The position numbers were made by a program, and so were the translations under genes. Shown here in pieces: positions 33,899-42,178 of a stretch of DNA of 64,000 nucleotides (position 1 is its first letter; each line of letters starts with the position of its first letter). The notes under the pieces are model-generated. The model was given only the letters and a program-made list of their open reading frames with translations, was not told the origin of the DNA and made no database searches. Source of the DNA: CADEGL01 sp050180485 (GTDB taxonomy: Bacteria > Pseudomonadota > Alphaproteobacteria > CADEGL01). Where the stretch lies: positions 59,671 through 123,670 of the forward strand of contig JBFXED010000006.1 of assembly GCA_050180485.1 (NCBI GenBank), written 5' to 3'.

Positions 33899-34837
33899 AT
33901 GGCCGAGAATAAACCGCCCCGCCCCGCGCCCCGCGCGGCCGCCGCCAAGCCGGCCCAGGCGCCGCGCCCAGCGGCCGCCGCCGCCCCGGCCCGGCCCACC
34001 GCGCAAGCGGCTCCGGCGAACCCCGGCATCCAGCGCCCAGCGGAGCAGCGGCCCGGCCTGCCCCTCTTCTATAAAGACCCGCGCCCGCTCGCGCGCGACC
34101 GGCACGCCAACAAAAGCCTCAAGACCGCGGCCAGCATGTCCTTCGCGGCGAATTCCAACGCCGTGCCGCTGACGCTCGAGGAATTCGGCACCGCTTCGCG
34201 CCACTATCCCATCGTCTTCAGCATGGAGAAGCCTGCCATCGCGGTTGCCGTGCTGGGTTTCCGCCGCGGCGAAAACCTGTTCATCGACGGCCAGGGCCGC
34301 TGGGCGCCCGAGTCCTATATCCCCGGTTATATCCGCCGCTATCCCTTCATCTTCATGGAGATGAAGGAGCGCAACCAATACATGCTGTGCGTGGACGAGG
34401 CCGCGAACCTGCTGGAGGACAACGGCACGCGGCCCTTGTTCGAAGGCAACCAGCCGTCGGAACTGACCAAGAAGGCGCTGGAGTTCTGCGCGGCCTATCA
34501 CCGCCAGTCGGTTCTGACGCAACGCTTCGCCGAGGCGCTCGAAGCGCACGGGCTTCTGTCCGACAAGGGCGCCAACGTCACCGTGCCCGGCGGCCAGGCC
34601 ATCGCGCTGCAGGGCATCCGCCAGATCGAGCAGGACAAGTTCCGCACCCTGCCCGACAGCGTGATCCTGGAGTGGCACAAGAACGGCTTCCTGTTCGCCT
34701 GCCACGCGCACTTCATCTCACTGGGCAACTGGGCCAGCCTCGGTCAACGCCTCGGCCGCCTGTTGCGCACGGTGAAGCCGACCGTGGCGCCCGCGAAGCC
34801 GGCGGCCCGTCCCACCGCCCCCGCCGGACGCGCGTGA
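33899..34837 (+). CDS. SapC-family protein
   Basis: 312 residues. After an Ala/Pro-rich N-terminal tail of about 55 residues comes the SapC domain: 'PLFYKDPRPLARDRHANKS', 'NAVPLTLEEFGTASRHYPIVF', 'GRWAPESYIPGYIRRYPFIF', and 'WHKNGFLFACHAHFISLGNW'. SapC was named from an S-layer operon of Campylobacter; in alphaproteobacteria the family is usually of unknown function. No S-layer protein is seen here. The GTG start of the maoC-type gene overlaps its stop codon. Confidence 0.88.
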   Translation: MAENKPPRPAPRAAAAKPAQAPRPAAAAAPARPTAQAAPANPGIQRPAEQRPGLPLFYKDPRPLARDRHANKSLKTAASMSFAANSNAVPLTLEEFGTASRHYPIVFSMEKPAIAVAVLGFRRGENLFIDGQGRWAPESYIPGYIRRYPFIFMEMKERNQYMLCVDEAANLLEDNGTRPLFEGNQPSELTKKALEFCAAYHRQSVLTQRFAEALEAHGLLSDKGANVTVPGGQAIALQGIRQIEQDKFRTLPDSVILEWHKNGFLFACHAHFISLGNWASLGQRLGRLLRTVKPTVAPAKPAARPTAPAGRA

Positions 34838-35310
34838 AGGGCAACTACTTCGAGCATTTCGCGGAAGGCCAATTCTACCGCACGGGCAGCCGCACACTGA
34901 CCGAAGCGGAGATCATGAATTTCGCGCGCAGCTACGACCCGCAGCTCATTCATACCGATCCCAAGGCCGCCGCGGAGTCGCACTATGGCGGCATCATCGC
35001 GAGCGGGCTTCAGACGCTGGCCGTCACGTTCTTGCTGTTCTTCGACGCCGACATCTTCGGCCAGGCGTTCGAGGTCGGCGTGGGCGCCGACGAGCTGCGC
35101 TGGAACAAGCCCGTGCGCCCGGGCGACAGCCTGACCGCCGAGGTCGAGGTGATGGAAGCGCGGCCCTCGCGCTCCATGCCCCATTGCGGCGTGGTGAAAA
35201 CGCGCATCCGCACGCTCAACCAGCACGGCGAAACGGTGATGTCGCTGATCTCGGTCGATCTGGTGAAGCGCGATCCGGCCGCGCTCAGCGCAGCTTCCGC
35301 CGCTCGGTGA
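34834..35310 (+). CDS. MaoC-like dehydratase
   Basis: 158 residues with the hot-dog fold hydratase-2 pattern: 'FARSYDPQLIHTDPKAA' (catalytic Asp and His of the D-x-x-x-x-H motif, with Pro replacing Asn) and 'YGGIIASGLQTLAVTF', 'LRWNKPVRPGDSLTAEVEV'. It would hydrate or dehydrate an enoyl-CoA type thioester with R stereochemistry. GTG start overlapping the SapC stop (GTGA), so coupled translation is likely. The last 26 bp overlap the 3' end of the convergent CoA-transferase gene. Confidence 0.88.
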   Translation: MKGNYFEHFAEGQFYRTGSRTLTEAEIMNFARSYDPQLIHTDPKAAAESHYGGIIASGLQTLAVTFLLFFDADIFGQAFEVGVGADELRWNKPVRPGDSLTAEVEVMEARPSRSMPHCGVVKTRIRTLNQHGETVMSLISVDLVKRDPAALSAASAAR

Positions 35311-36487
35311 ACACCACGCCGTCCTTCACGAGGCCGTCGATCTCGGCATCGGAATAGCCCGCTTCCTTCAGAATGGTCTGGCCGTCGGCCGCGAATTGCG
35401 GCGGCTTGCGGCGGACGCTGCCGGGCGTGCGGCCAAGCTTGGTTGGAATGCCCGTGCCCTGATAGCCGTCGAGCTCCACCACCATCTCGCGGTGCTTCGT
35501 GTGCGGATGGTTGACCACCTCGGGCATGGCCTGCACCGCGCCCGCCGGCACGCCCGCCGCGAGCAGGCGCTTGCACAGCTCCTCCGGGTCGGCCTTGAGG
35601 AACAAAGCGCGCAGGGTCTCGTCCAGATCCTTGCGGTTCTTGAGCCGGTCGGAGTTGACGCGGAAACGCGGATCGTCGGCCAGCTCCGGCACGCCCAGCT
35701 CCTGGCACAGGATGCGGAACTGCCGGTCGTTGCCGGCGCCGACGAAGACGTTGCGCGTCTTGGTCTTGTACTGGTCATAGGGCGTCAGGTTCGGATGCGA
35801 ATCGCCCGTGGGCACGGGCGTCTTGCCCGACATGAAGAAGTTCGCCGCGTGCGGGTGCAGCAGCGCCACGCCCGTGTCGTAGAGCGAGACTTCGAGGAAC
35901 TGGCCCTTGCCCGATTTCTGCCGCTCGTAAAGCGCCATCAGCACGCCGATGGCGGCGTTCATGCCCGCGCAGAGATCGATGATGGGAATGCCCACGCGCA
36001 CCGGCCCGCTCTGCGGCGTGCCGTTGATGCTCATCAGGCCCGAGAGCGCCTGCGCCACCGCGTCGTAACCGGGGAAGCCGCCGAACGGCCCGTCGGGGCC
36101 GAAGCCCGTGACGCGGCAATGGATCAGACCGGGGAATTTCTTCGAGAGCGCGTCGTAGCCGATGCCCCATTTCTCCATCGTGCCGGTCTTGAAATTCTCG
36201 ACCAGGACGTCGGCGCCTTCGAGCAGGCGGAACAGGACCTCCTGCCCCTTCTTGCTGCCGAGGTCGAGCGCGACCGAGCGCTTGTTGCGGTTGAGGCCGC
36301 TGAAATAGGCGCTGATGCCCTCCTTGAACGGCGGGCCCCATTCGCGCGTGTCGTCGCCCTGGGGCGGCTCGACCTTCACCACGTCCGCGCCGTGATCGGC
36401 CAGGATCTGCCCGCAATAGGGTCCGCCCAGAACACGCGAGATGTCCACGACCTTGAGGCCCGCGAGCGCGCCGCCGTTCTTGCTCAT
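35285..36487 (-). CDS. CaiB/BaiF-family (class III) CoA-transferase
   Basis: 400 residues with the family signature 'LKVVDISRVLGGPYCGQILADHGADVVKVE', followed by 'FSGLNRNKRSVALDL', 'GADVLVENFKTGTM', 'HCRVTGFGPDGPFGGFPGYD' (nucleophilic Asp near the end of this segment) and 'VPAGAVQ'. It transfers CoA between carboxylates. It is the last gene of the minus-strand run and its ATG overlaps the stop of the beta-subunit gene (ATGA), pointing to coupled expression. Substrate unknown; likely loads the pathway acid at the expense of a pathway CoA ester. Confidence 0.92.
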   Translation of the reverse strand: MSKNGGALAGLKVVDISRVLGGPYCGQILADHGADVVKVEPPQGDDTREWGPPFKEGISAYFSGLNRNKRSVALDLGSKKGQEVLFRLLEGADVLVENFKTGTMEKWGIGYDALSKKFPGLIHCRVTGFGPDGPFGGFPGYDAVAQALSGLMSINGTPQSGPVRVGIPIIDLCAGMNAAIGVLMALYERQKSGKGQFLEVSLYDTGVALLHPHAANFFMSGKTPVPTGDSHPNLTPYDQYKTKTRNVFVGAGNDRQFRILCQELGVPELADDPRFRVNSDRLKNRKDLDETLRALFLKADPEELCKRLLAAGVPAGAVQAMPEVVNHPHTKHREMVVELDGYQGTGIPTKLGRTPGSVRRKPPQFAADGQTILKEAGYSDAEIDGLVKDGVVFTERRKLR

Positions 36488-37233
36488 GCCCGATTCTCCT
36501 TGGCTTCGGCGCCGCGCAGGATCGTGGCGGCAAATTGTGGATAGGTTTCCGCGACCTCGTCGCGCACGGAGCCGCGCAGAAGCGCGAGGATCTCCGGTTC
36601 CGGCGCCGCCGTCTGCCCGACGCGGCTGGCTTGGTCGAATTCGAATCCCGTCGCGGCCACCACGTCCTCGACCGAGAAGCCGGGATGGACGCTTTCCAGC
36701 CGGAAACGCTGGCGCGCCTTGTCGAAGGCGAACAGCGCCTTGCCGGTGAGAAGTGCATAGGGGCCGCCCGGCCGGTAGACGCCCGGCGCGCTCACGCCCG
36801 GCGCGCTGACGAAATCGACCTTGGGGACGAAAACGCGCGGCGTATGCTCCTCGCGAAACAGGATCACGCGCGGCACCAGGAAATAGAGATAGGCCGAGCC
36901 GAACGAACCGGGCCAGCGCACATCCGTGCGCGGATAGGTGCCCGTTCCCACCAGGTTGATGTTGGCCTGGCCGTCGATCTGGCCGCCGCCCAGGAAGAAC
37001 GCATCGATGCGCCCCTGCGCCGCGCAGTCGAACAGCTCGCGGCCGCCGTCGGTGAAGAAGTTGTTCTTGCGGCTGCCCAACACCGAGACGCGCAGATGCC
37101 CGCCCGAGAGCCGGCGCGCCGCCAGCGCGGCCGCGCCAGGGATCGGCGACGAGGCGCCGACGGCGACATGGTTCAACCCGCGCAACATGCGCGCGATGGA
37201 CGCGATCAGAAGTTCCTGCGGCGTGAAATCCAT
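36484..37233 (-). CDS. CoA-transferase family I beta-type subunit (IpdB-like)
   Basis: 249 residues from ATG 37233 (MDFTPQELLIASIARM); the frame is open further upstream through the alpha-subunit gene in another frame. 'ASSPIPGAAALAARRLSGGHL', 'FFTDGGRELFDCAAQGRIDAFFLGGGQIDGQANINLVGTG' segments fit the beta subunit of glutaconate CoA-transferase-like enzymes. The place where transferases carry the catalytic Glu reads 'SVLGSRKNN', so like IpdB it may be a hydrolase (ring-opening CoA hydrolase in steroid degradation) rather than a transferase; this is inference. It lies 10 bp behind the alpha subunit. Confidence 0.82.
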   Translation of the reverse strand: MDFTPQELLIASIARMLRGLNHVAVGASSPIPGAAALAARRLSGGHLRVSVLGSRKNNFFTDGGRELFDCAAQGRIDAFFLGGGQIDGQANINLVGTGTYPRTDVRWPGSFGSAYLYFLVPRVILFREEHTPRVFVPKVDFVSAPGVSAPGVYRPGGPYALLTGKALFAFDKARQRFRLESVHPGFSVEDVVAATGFEFDQASRVGQTAAPEPEILALLRGSVRDEVAETYPQFAATILRGAEAKENRA

Positions 37234-37243
37234 ATCGGTGGGA

Positions 37244-38074
37244 TCAGGCGGCGCGGCGGCCCGCCAGGACGTGCTCGGCGAGATAGGCGCGGAAGCCATC
37301 CTCGCTGCGCGCCGTGCGGACGTAATCGGCAATGTGGGCGGTGTCGGGTTCGTAGCGGCCTTCGAGCCCGATGGGCCACGCGCCGCGTTCGGCCTCGGCG
37401 ATGGCAGACACATAGAGCGAGGGAATGACGCCCGCGGCCAGCCGCTCGTCCTCGAGCAGATTGCCATCTTGGATCGTCTCGGCGGTGACCAAGGTGCGCT
37501 TGGCGGCATGGGCCATGGTGACCAGTTCGCGCCGCCTTCCAACCCAGACATTCCCCTCGCGGTCGGCCAACGCCACGTGGAACAGCGCGATGTCGGGCTG
37601 GATCGCGGGCAGCAGAACGATCGGATCGTCGCCTTCGGCCAGCGGATTCTGGACTGTCCGCCAGTCGGTGCGATGGCGCAGGATGTCGGTGCCGATGATG
37701 CCGCGCAGCGGCATGAAGGGGATGCCCTTCTCCGCCGCCTGGAGCGCCGCATGGATGGCGGGACAGGTGGCATCGCGGATGCGCACCGCGCCGCTTTTGA
37801 CCGCGGCGGAAAAACGCGGCGCAGGCCCGGCCTCGCCCAGCGTGATGGCGGCGGCCTCGATGGTCTCGACGCAGCCGGCGCCGATCAGAAGCTCGGTCTG
37901 CAACCCGCTGGTCGGCACGGCGACCAGATGCAGCCGTTTGACGCCGCGGCGGATGAGCGCGCGCGTCGCCGCCATGGCGACGCCGGAATAGTCCGGCGGC
38001 ACGGCCAGGAGCGCGCCGTCCGGCACTTGCGCCGCCAGCGCGTCGAGGGAAACGATGGGTCCGGAATCGGCCAT
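37244..38074 (-). CDS. CoA-transferase family I alpha-type subunit (IpdA-like)
   Basis: 276 residues. 'YSGVAMAATRALIRRGVKRLHLVAVPTS' and 'LIGAGCVETIEAAAITLGEAG', 'LLPAIQPDIALFHVALADREGNVWVG' are characteristic of the alpha subunit of the glutaconate CoA-transferase/IpdA group. It pairs with the beta gene, 10 bp downstream. The pair lies between two enoyl-CoA hydratases and a CaiB-type transferase, as ipdAB pairs often do with echA20-like crotonases. The gap of 72 bp to the upstream crotonase contains a hairpin. Confidence 0.85.
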   Translation of the reverse strand: MADSGPIVSLDALAAQVPDGALLAVPPDYSGVAMAATRALIRRGVKRLHLVAVPTSGLQTELLIGAGCVETIEAAAITLGEAGPAPRFSAAVKSGAVRIRDATCPAIHAALQAAEKGIPFMPLRGIIGTDILRHRTDWRTVQNPLAEGDDPIVLLPAIQPDIALFHVALADREGNVWVGRRRELVTMAHAAKRTLVTAETIQDGNLLEDERLAAGVIPSLYVSAIAEAERGAWPIGLEGRYEPDTAHIADYVRTARSEDGFRAYLAEHVLAGRRAA

Positions 38075-38110
38075 GGACGCAGTGATAGCCGATTTTCCGG
38101 CCGCCGGTAA

Positions 38111-38137
38111 GGGCGCGGCAGGCTTCTGCCCGCGCCC
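38111..38137 (-). terminator. hairpin between crotonase 1 and the alpha-subunit gene
   Basis: The stem GGGCGCGGCAG (38111-38121) pairs with 38126-38137 with one bulged base and loop GCTT. There is no clear T-run behind it on the minus strand, so it could attenuate, process or partially terminate the transcript between the crotonase and CoA-transferase genes. Confidence 0.35.
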
Positions 38138-38146
38138 TTTGTGCGG

Positions 38147-38965
38147 TTATTCGAACGGCTTGAACTGTGCGTCGCGCCACTTCATGGCCGGGCCTAGCCC
38201 CTCGCCGTAGCGGATCTCGTTGAACTTGGTTTTCTCGGGCGTGTCGGTGGCGTCCAGGATGGTCGCCGCCTCGGCGCCGTATTGGAGCGCCGCCGGCATG
38301 CCCATGGAAGCGTAGGTGTTGTTGATGGCGCGCTTGTTCCACTGGAGGCAGGCCAGCGCCACGCGCGACATGCGCTTGGCGATCTTGGTCACCTCGGCCT
38401 GCAACGCCGCCTTCGGGAACACGCGGCTGACCAAGCCGATGCCGAGCGCCTCCTCGGCCCCGAACGTGTCGCCGGTGAAGATGTATTCGCGGCAGCGCTG
38501 ACCAACGACCCACGGCATCGACAGGCACGAGATGCCGGTCGAGAAGCGCGTTTCGACCACGCCGAACTTGGCGTCGTCGGAGCAGTAGCGGATATCGCAC
38601 ATCTGGACCAATTCCATGGCGCCCGCCAGGCAATAGCCGTCGATCATCGCGATCACCGGCTTCGAGCAGCGCCAGACGCAGGAATTGTAGTCGAGGTCCA
38701 TGTGGATGCGCTTGGTCCAACCCTCGATGCTCTTGCGAAACTCCGCCTGCCGCGGATCGTTCAGGTCGTAGCCGGCCGAGAAAGCCTTGCCGCCCGCACC
38801 CGTCAGGATCAGGACACGAACCTCGGGATCGGCGTCCGCCTTGGCGACAGCGTCCTTCACCTCCGCGCAAAGCTCGAGGCTCATCGCGTTCAATTGCTTG
38901 GGCCGGTTCATGGTGATGGTCGCGACGCGGTCGTCGACTGCATAAAGAATGTGCTGATAGCTCAC
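38147..38965 (-). CDS. enoyl-CoA hydratase/isomerase family (crotonase) 1
   Basis: 272 residues. The oxyanion-hole segment 'GGKAFSAGYDL' and 'YCLAGAMELVQMCDIRY' plus 'AKFGVVETRFSTGISCLSMPW' are crotonase motifs. Both acids of the hydratase pair are kept: Glu in A-M-E-L and Glu in V-V-E-T. Very similar to crotonase 2 just upstream (tandem duplicate). It probably processes an enoyl- or cyclic beta-ketoacyl-CoA before the CoA-transferase-like pair. A terminator-like structure separates it from crotonase 2. Confidence 0.9.
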   Translation of the reverse strand: MSYQHILYAVDDRVATITMNRPKQLNAMSLELCAEVKDAVAKADADPEVRVLILTGAGGKAFSAGYDLNDPRQAEFRKSIEGWTKRIHMDLDYNSCVWRCSKPVIAMIDGYCLAGAMELVQMCDIRYCSDDAKFGVVETRFSTGISCLSMPWVVGQRCREYIFTGDTFGAEEALGIGLVSRVFPKAALQAEVTKIAKRMSRVALACLQWNKRAINNTYASMGMPAALQYGAEAATILDATDTPEKTKFNEIRYGEGLGPAMKWRDAQFKPFE

Positions 38966-38994
38966 GGTCTGCTCCGCTGGCGCTTCGGGTGGGC

Positions 38995-39031
38995 GAAAAG
39001 AAAACCCCCACGCCGGACGGCCGGCGCGGGG
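38995..39031 (-). terminator. intrinsic terminator or attenuator between the two crotonase genes
   Basis: Read on the minus strand, an 11-bp stem (39031-39021 pairing with 39016-39006, one G-T wobble, four-base loop) is followed by GTTTTCTTTTC. This is a textbook rho-independent terminator 10 bp after the crotonase 2 stop. It sits in a run of same-strand genes, so it may limit read-through into crotonase 1 and the IpdAB-like pair, or those have their own promoter. Confidence 0.75.
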
Positions 39032-39040
39032 CGTATAGCG

Positions 39041-39862
39041 CTATTCGAACTTCTTGAACTGATCGTCGCGCCACTTCATGGCCTCGCCCAGGCCGACCGT
39101 GTGGCGCAGGCGGTTGAACTCCTTCAACTCCGGCGTCTCGGTCGCGTCCAGGATGGCGCCGGCCTCGGCCCCGTATTGCAGCGCCGGAATCATGCCCATG
39201 GAATGATAGGTGTTGTTGATGGCGCGCTTGTTCCACTGCAGGCACGCCAGCGCCACGCGCGACATGCGCTTGGCGATCTTGGTGACCTCCTTCTCCAGAT
39301 CGGCCTTCGGGAACACGCGGCTGACCAGGCCGATGCGCGCGGCCTCCTCGGCGCCGAAGGTGTCGCCGGTATAGATGTATTCGCGGCAACGCTGGCCCAC
39401 CACCCACGGCATGGACAGACAGGCGATGGCGGCCGAGAAGCGCGTCTCGACGACGCCGAACTTGGAATCGTCCGAGCAATAGCGCACGTCGCACATCTGC
39501 ACGAGCTCCAGCGCGCCGGCCAGGCAGAAGCCGTTGATCATGGCGATCACGGGCTTCGAGCATTTCCACATGCTCTTGTTGTATTCGAGGTCGTGATTCA
39601 TGCGCCAATGCCAGCCCTCGATGCCCTTGTCGCGGTAGACCTTGCCCTCGGGGTCCAACAGGTCGTAGCCGGCGGAGAAGGCCTTGCCGCCCGCGCCCGT
39701 CAGGATGACGACGCGCACCTCGGGATCGGCGTCGGCCTTGGCCACCGCGTCCATCACCTCGCGGCAGGTCGCCAGACTCATGGCGTTCATCTTCTTGGGC
39801 CGGTTGAGCGTAATGGTCGCGACGCGATCGTCGGTCGAGTACAGGATGTTTTCGTAGGCCAT
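39041..39862 (-). CDS. enoyl-CoA hydratase/isomerase family (crotonase) 2
   Basis: 273 residues, a near-duplicate of crotonase 1: 'GKAFSAGYDLLDPEGKVYRD', 'FCLAGALELVQMCDVRYCSDD', 'FGVVETRFSAAIACLSMPW'. Glu in A-L-E-L and Glu in V-V-E-T are present. The main differences are in the substrate loop after 'GYDL'. A ribosome site AGGAGGAAGACC lies before the ATG. It starts 38 bp after the NDP-forming ligase gene and likely shares its transcript. Confidence 0.9.
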   Translation of the reverse strand: MAYENILYSTDDRVATITLNRPKKMNAMSLATCREVMDAVAKADADPEVRVVILTGAGGKAFSAGYDLLDPEGKVYRDKGIEGWHWRMNHDLEYNKSMWKCSKPVIAMINGFCLAGALELVQMCDVRYCSDDSKFGVVETRFSAAIACLSMPWVVGQRCREYIYTGDTFGAEEAARIGLVSRVFPKADLEKEVTKIAKRMSRVALACLQWNKRAINNTYHSMGMIPALQYGAEAGAILDATETPELKEFNRLRHTVGLGEAMKWRDDQFKKFE

Positions 39863-39900
39863 GGTCTTCCTCCTCTTGGAAGTGCGGGTGAGCTTGTGCC

Positions 39901-42000
39901 CTAGTGGCTTTTCGTGCCGCGCGGCTCCAGCACCACGTCGACGCCGAAGGCGCCCTTCTCTAGGACGATGAGCGGATTGATCTCGATGGCGGCGAACAGA
40001 TCCGCCGTGCCGAGCGCGAAGCGCGACAGGGCGGCCACGGCGCCCGCCGCGGCTTCGACGTCGTAAGGCCCCTTGCCGCGCGCGCCGGCCAGGATCTTGC
40101 CGAGCGCGCCGCGTTGCAGCATCTCCAGCGCCTCCTCGCGCCCGATGGGCGCCATCCGCAAGGACGCGGCCTTGAAGATCTCGACATAGGTGCCGCCCAA
40201 GCCGACCACGATGGCGGGTCCGAAGCCCGGATCGATGCGTGCCCCCAGGATCAGCTCGACCCCGGGTCCGATCATCGGCTGGATGAAGACGCCGCCCTTG
40301 CCGCCCACCTTGCCCGCCAACTCGTCATACGCCTTGCCCACGGCGGCCGAATCGCGCAAGCCCAGCTTCACCAGGCCCATCTCGGTCTTGTGCAGGATGT
40401 CCGGCCCGCCGCCCTTGAGCGCGACGGGGAAACCCAATTCCTTGGTGATCTTCTCGGCATCCGCCCTGGACGAGATCGCGCGGCACGGTGCCATGGGAAC
40501 GCCCGCGTCGGCCATGAGCTGGAACCGCTCGGCCTCGTTGAGCGTACCGGCCTTCGCCGCGCGCGCGCGAAGCGCGGGCGCCAGCGGTCCGGCTTCGGCC
40601 GACTTGGATCGCGGCTTGGCAAGCGATGCCCAGGCGCCGAGCGCCGCGCAGGCATGGCCCATGCCGGCCAGGTAGGGAATCCCCGCCGCGTCCAGCACCT
40701 GCCGCGTGCCGGCATGAAGCCCGCCTGCGGCGCTGTTGTTGAGGAAAACGAAGCGCGGATGCGCCGTCGCCTTCAGGCGCGCGCAAATCTCCGCGGCCTG
40801 CTGCGCCCAGGTGCCGTCGCCGCCGCCCGATGCCGGCGCATCGAAGGCCAGCGCGACCGTGCCGATGGCCTTGTCCGCGGCCAGCGCCGTCAGGATCTGC
40901 TCGATGCGCGGCAAGTCCCAGCCCAGGCCGTAAGCATCGAGCGGATTGCGCGGCGTCTGCCAGGCCGGGAAATGCGGTTGCAGCTTGGCCGTCGTCTCCG
41001 GCGAGAGGTCCTGCAAGGTCAGGTTGTGCTTGGCCGCGAGGTCCGCCAGCAACGCGGCCTCGCCGCCCGACAGCGTCATCAGCACGACATTCGGATTGGC
41101 CGGCGCATCGCCATAGGAATCGAGCAGGACCGCCAACTCCAGCATCTGGTCGAGCTCGTCGACGACCAGGATGCCGTGGCGCGCGAAGACCGCGTCGTAG
41201 AGCGCATCCTCGCCCGCGAGCGCGCCCGTGTGGGCCGAGACCGCGCGGCTGCCGAGGGCACTGCGTCCGACCTTCAGCACGACCACGCGTTTACCCGCCG
41301 CGCGGGCGGCATCCGCGGCCTTGGCGAACTTGGCCGGATCGCGAATCGTCTCCAGGAACATCAGGATGACGCGGACATTCTCGTTGGTCGCGAAATAGGC
41401 CAGATAATCCGCCGCGTTCAGGACCGTTTCGTTGCCCGCGCTGACCAGATAGGCCAGGCCGATCTTACGCTCGTCCTGGGCCAGCACGATGCCGACCGAA
41501 CCGCTTTGCGTGATGACGGCAACCCCGCCGGGTTTCGGCGCCCCCGGCATGGGCGAAGGCCAGGAGACGGTTTTCTCGTGACCCGAGATGTAGCCGATGT
41601 TGTTGGGGCCGCAGAGCGCGATGCCGTGCTTCTCTGCCGTCTCGCGGATGCGCTTCTCGAGCGCGGCACCTTCCGCGCCACTCTCGCCATAGCCACCCGA
41701 GGCGACCTCGATCGCCTTCACACCGAGCTTCGCGCACTCGTCTACGACGTCGGGCGTACGCGCCGCGGGAATGGCGATGAAGACGAAGTCCGGCACCTCC
41801 GGCAGATCCGAGAGCGAGCGATAGCATTTGTCGCCGTCGAAACTCTCGTTCTTCGGATGGATCGGATAGAGATTGCCGGGATAGTTGTAGCGCCTCAGGT
41901 TGCGGTAGGTGCGCGTGCCGATCAGCGGCCGGTCAGGCGAGGCGCCGACAACAGCGATGGATTTGGGCCGAAACAGCTTGTCGAGATCGTAGTCCGGCAT
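39901..42000 (-). CDS. acyl-CoA synthetase (NDP-forming), fused alpha-beta type
   Basis: 699 residues. Order: CoA-binding Rossmann domain ('LDKLFRPKSIAVVGASPDRPL', about 5-130), succinyl-CoA-ligase-like flavodoxin domains with the phosphohistidine in SAHTGALAGED, and an ATP-grasp domain at the C-terminus ('LGFPVALKGGGPDILHKTEMG', 'VELILGARIDPGFGPAIVVGLGG', 'EINPLIV'). It makes an acyl-CoA from acid, CoA and ATP with ADP release. It is first in the minus-strand run and so probably the activating step; substrate unknown. Confidence 0.92.
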   Translation of the reverse strand: MPDYDLDKLFRPKSIAVVGASPDRPLIGTRTYRNLRRYNYPGNLYPIHPKNESFDGDKCYRSLSDLPEVPDFVFIAIPAARTPDVVDECAKLGVKAIEVASGGYGESGAEGAALEKRIRETAEKHGIALCGPNNIGYISGHEKTVSWPSPMPGAPKPGGVAVITQSGSVGIVLAQDERKIGLAYLVSAGNETVLNAADYLAYFATNENVRVILMFLETIRDPAKFAKAADAARAAGKRVVVLKVGRSALGSRAVSAHTGALAGEDALYDAVFARHGILVVDELDQMLELAVLLDSYGDAPANPNVVLMTLSGGEAALLADLAAKHNLTLQDLSPETTAKLQPHFPAWQTPRNPLDAYGLGWDLPRIEQILTALAADKAIGTVALAFDAPASGGGDGTWAQQAAEICARLKATAHPRFVFLNNSAAGGLHAGTRQVLDAAGIPYLAGMGHACAALGAWASLAKPRSKSAEAGPLAPALRARAAKAGTLNEAERFQLMADAGVPMAPCRAISSRADAEKITKELGFPVALKGGGPDILHKTEMGLVKLGLRDSAAVGKAYDELAGKVGGKGGVFIQPMIGPGVELILGARIDPGFGPAIVVGLGGTYVEIFKAASLRMAPIGREEALEMLQRGALGKILAGARGKGPYDVEAAAGAVAALSRFALGTADLFAAIEINPLIVLEKGAFGVDVVLEPRGTKSH

Positions 42001-42151
42001 CCGCCCGTCCCCACCTGTCGCATTCGCGCCCTGGGCGGCGCGGCGAGCGAAAGCTTAGCCATTCGGCCTAGACCCTGTCACGGGGCGCGGCCAGAGCGGA
42101 GATTGGCATGCAATGACGACGGGGAAGTGGCCACGATGATGGTCGACTTCG

Positions 42152-42177
42152 CGTTATATCCGCATGTATATATCCGT
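42152..42177. promoter_or_regulatory. candidate ModE-type operator in front of modA
   Basis: CGTTATAT, seven bases, then TATATATCCG resembles the molybdate-responsive ModE box (two half-sites like CGTTATAT and ATATAACG). The second half is imperfect. It covers the first possible modA ATG (42164), which is one reason to use the later ATG. Position and similarity only. Confidence 0.35.
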
Positions 42178-42178
42178 C

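Noticed and set aside
32780..33900. Direct repeats or an integrase that would mark the AT-rich islet as a mobile element.
   Set aside because: I looked at both borders and found no convincing duplicated target site, tRNA end or recombinase gene.
33709..33912. Short 67-residue frame after the cyclase-like gene, considered as its missing effector.
   Set aside because: No membrane, TIR or other domain, no ribosome site, and it overlaps the SapC start; composition looks like non-coding sequence.
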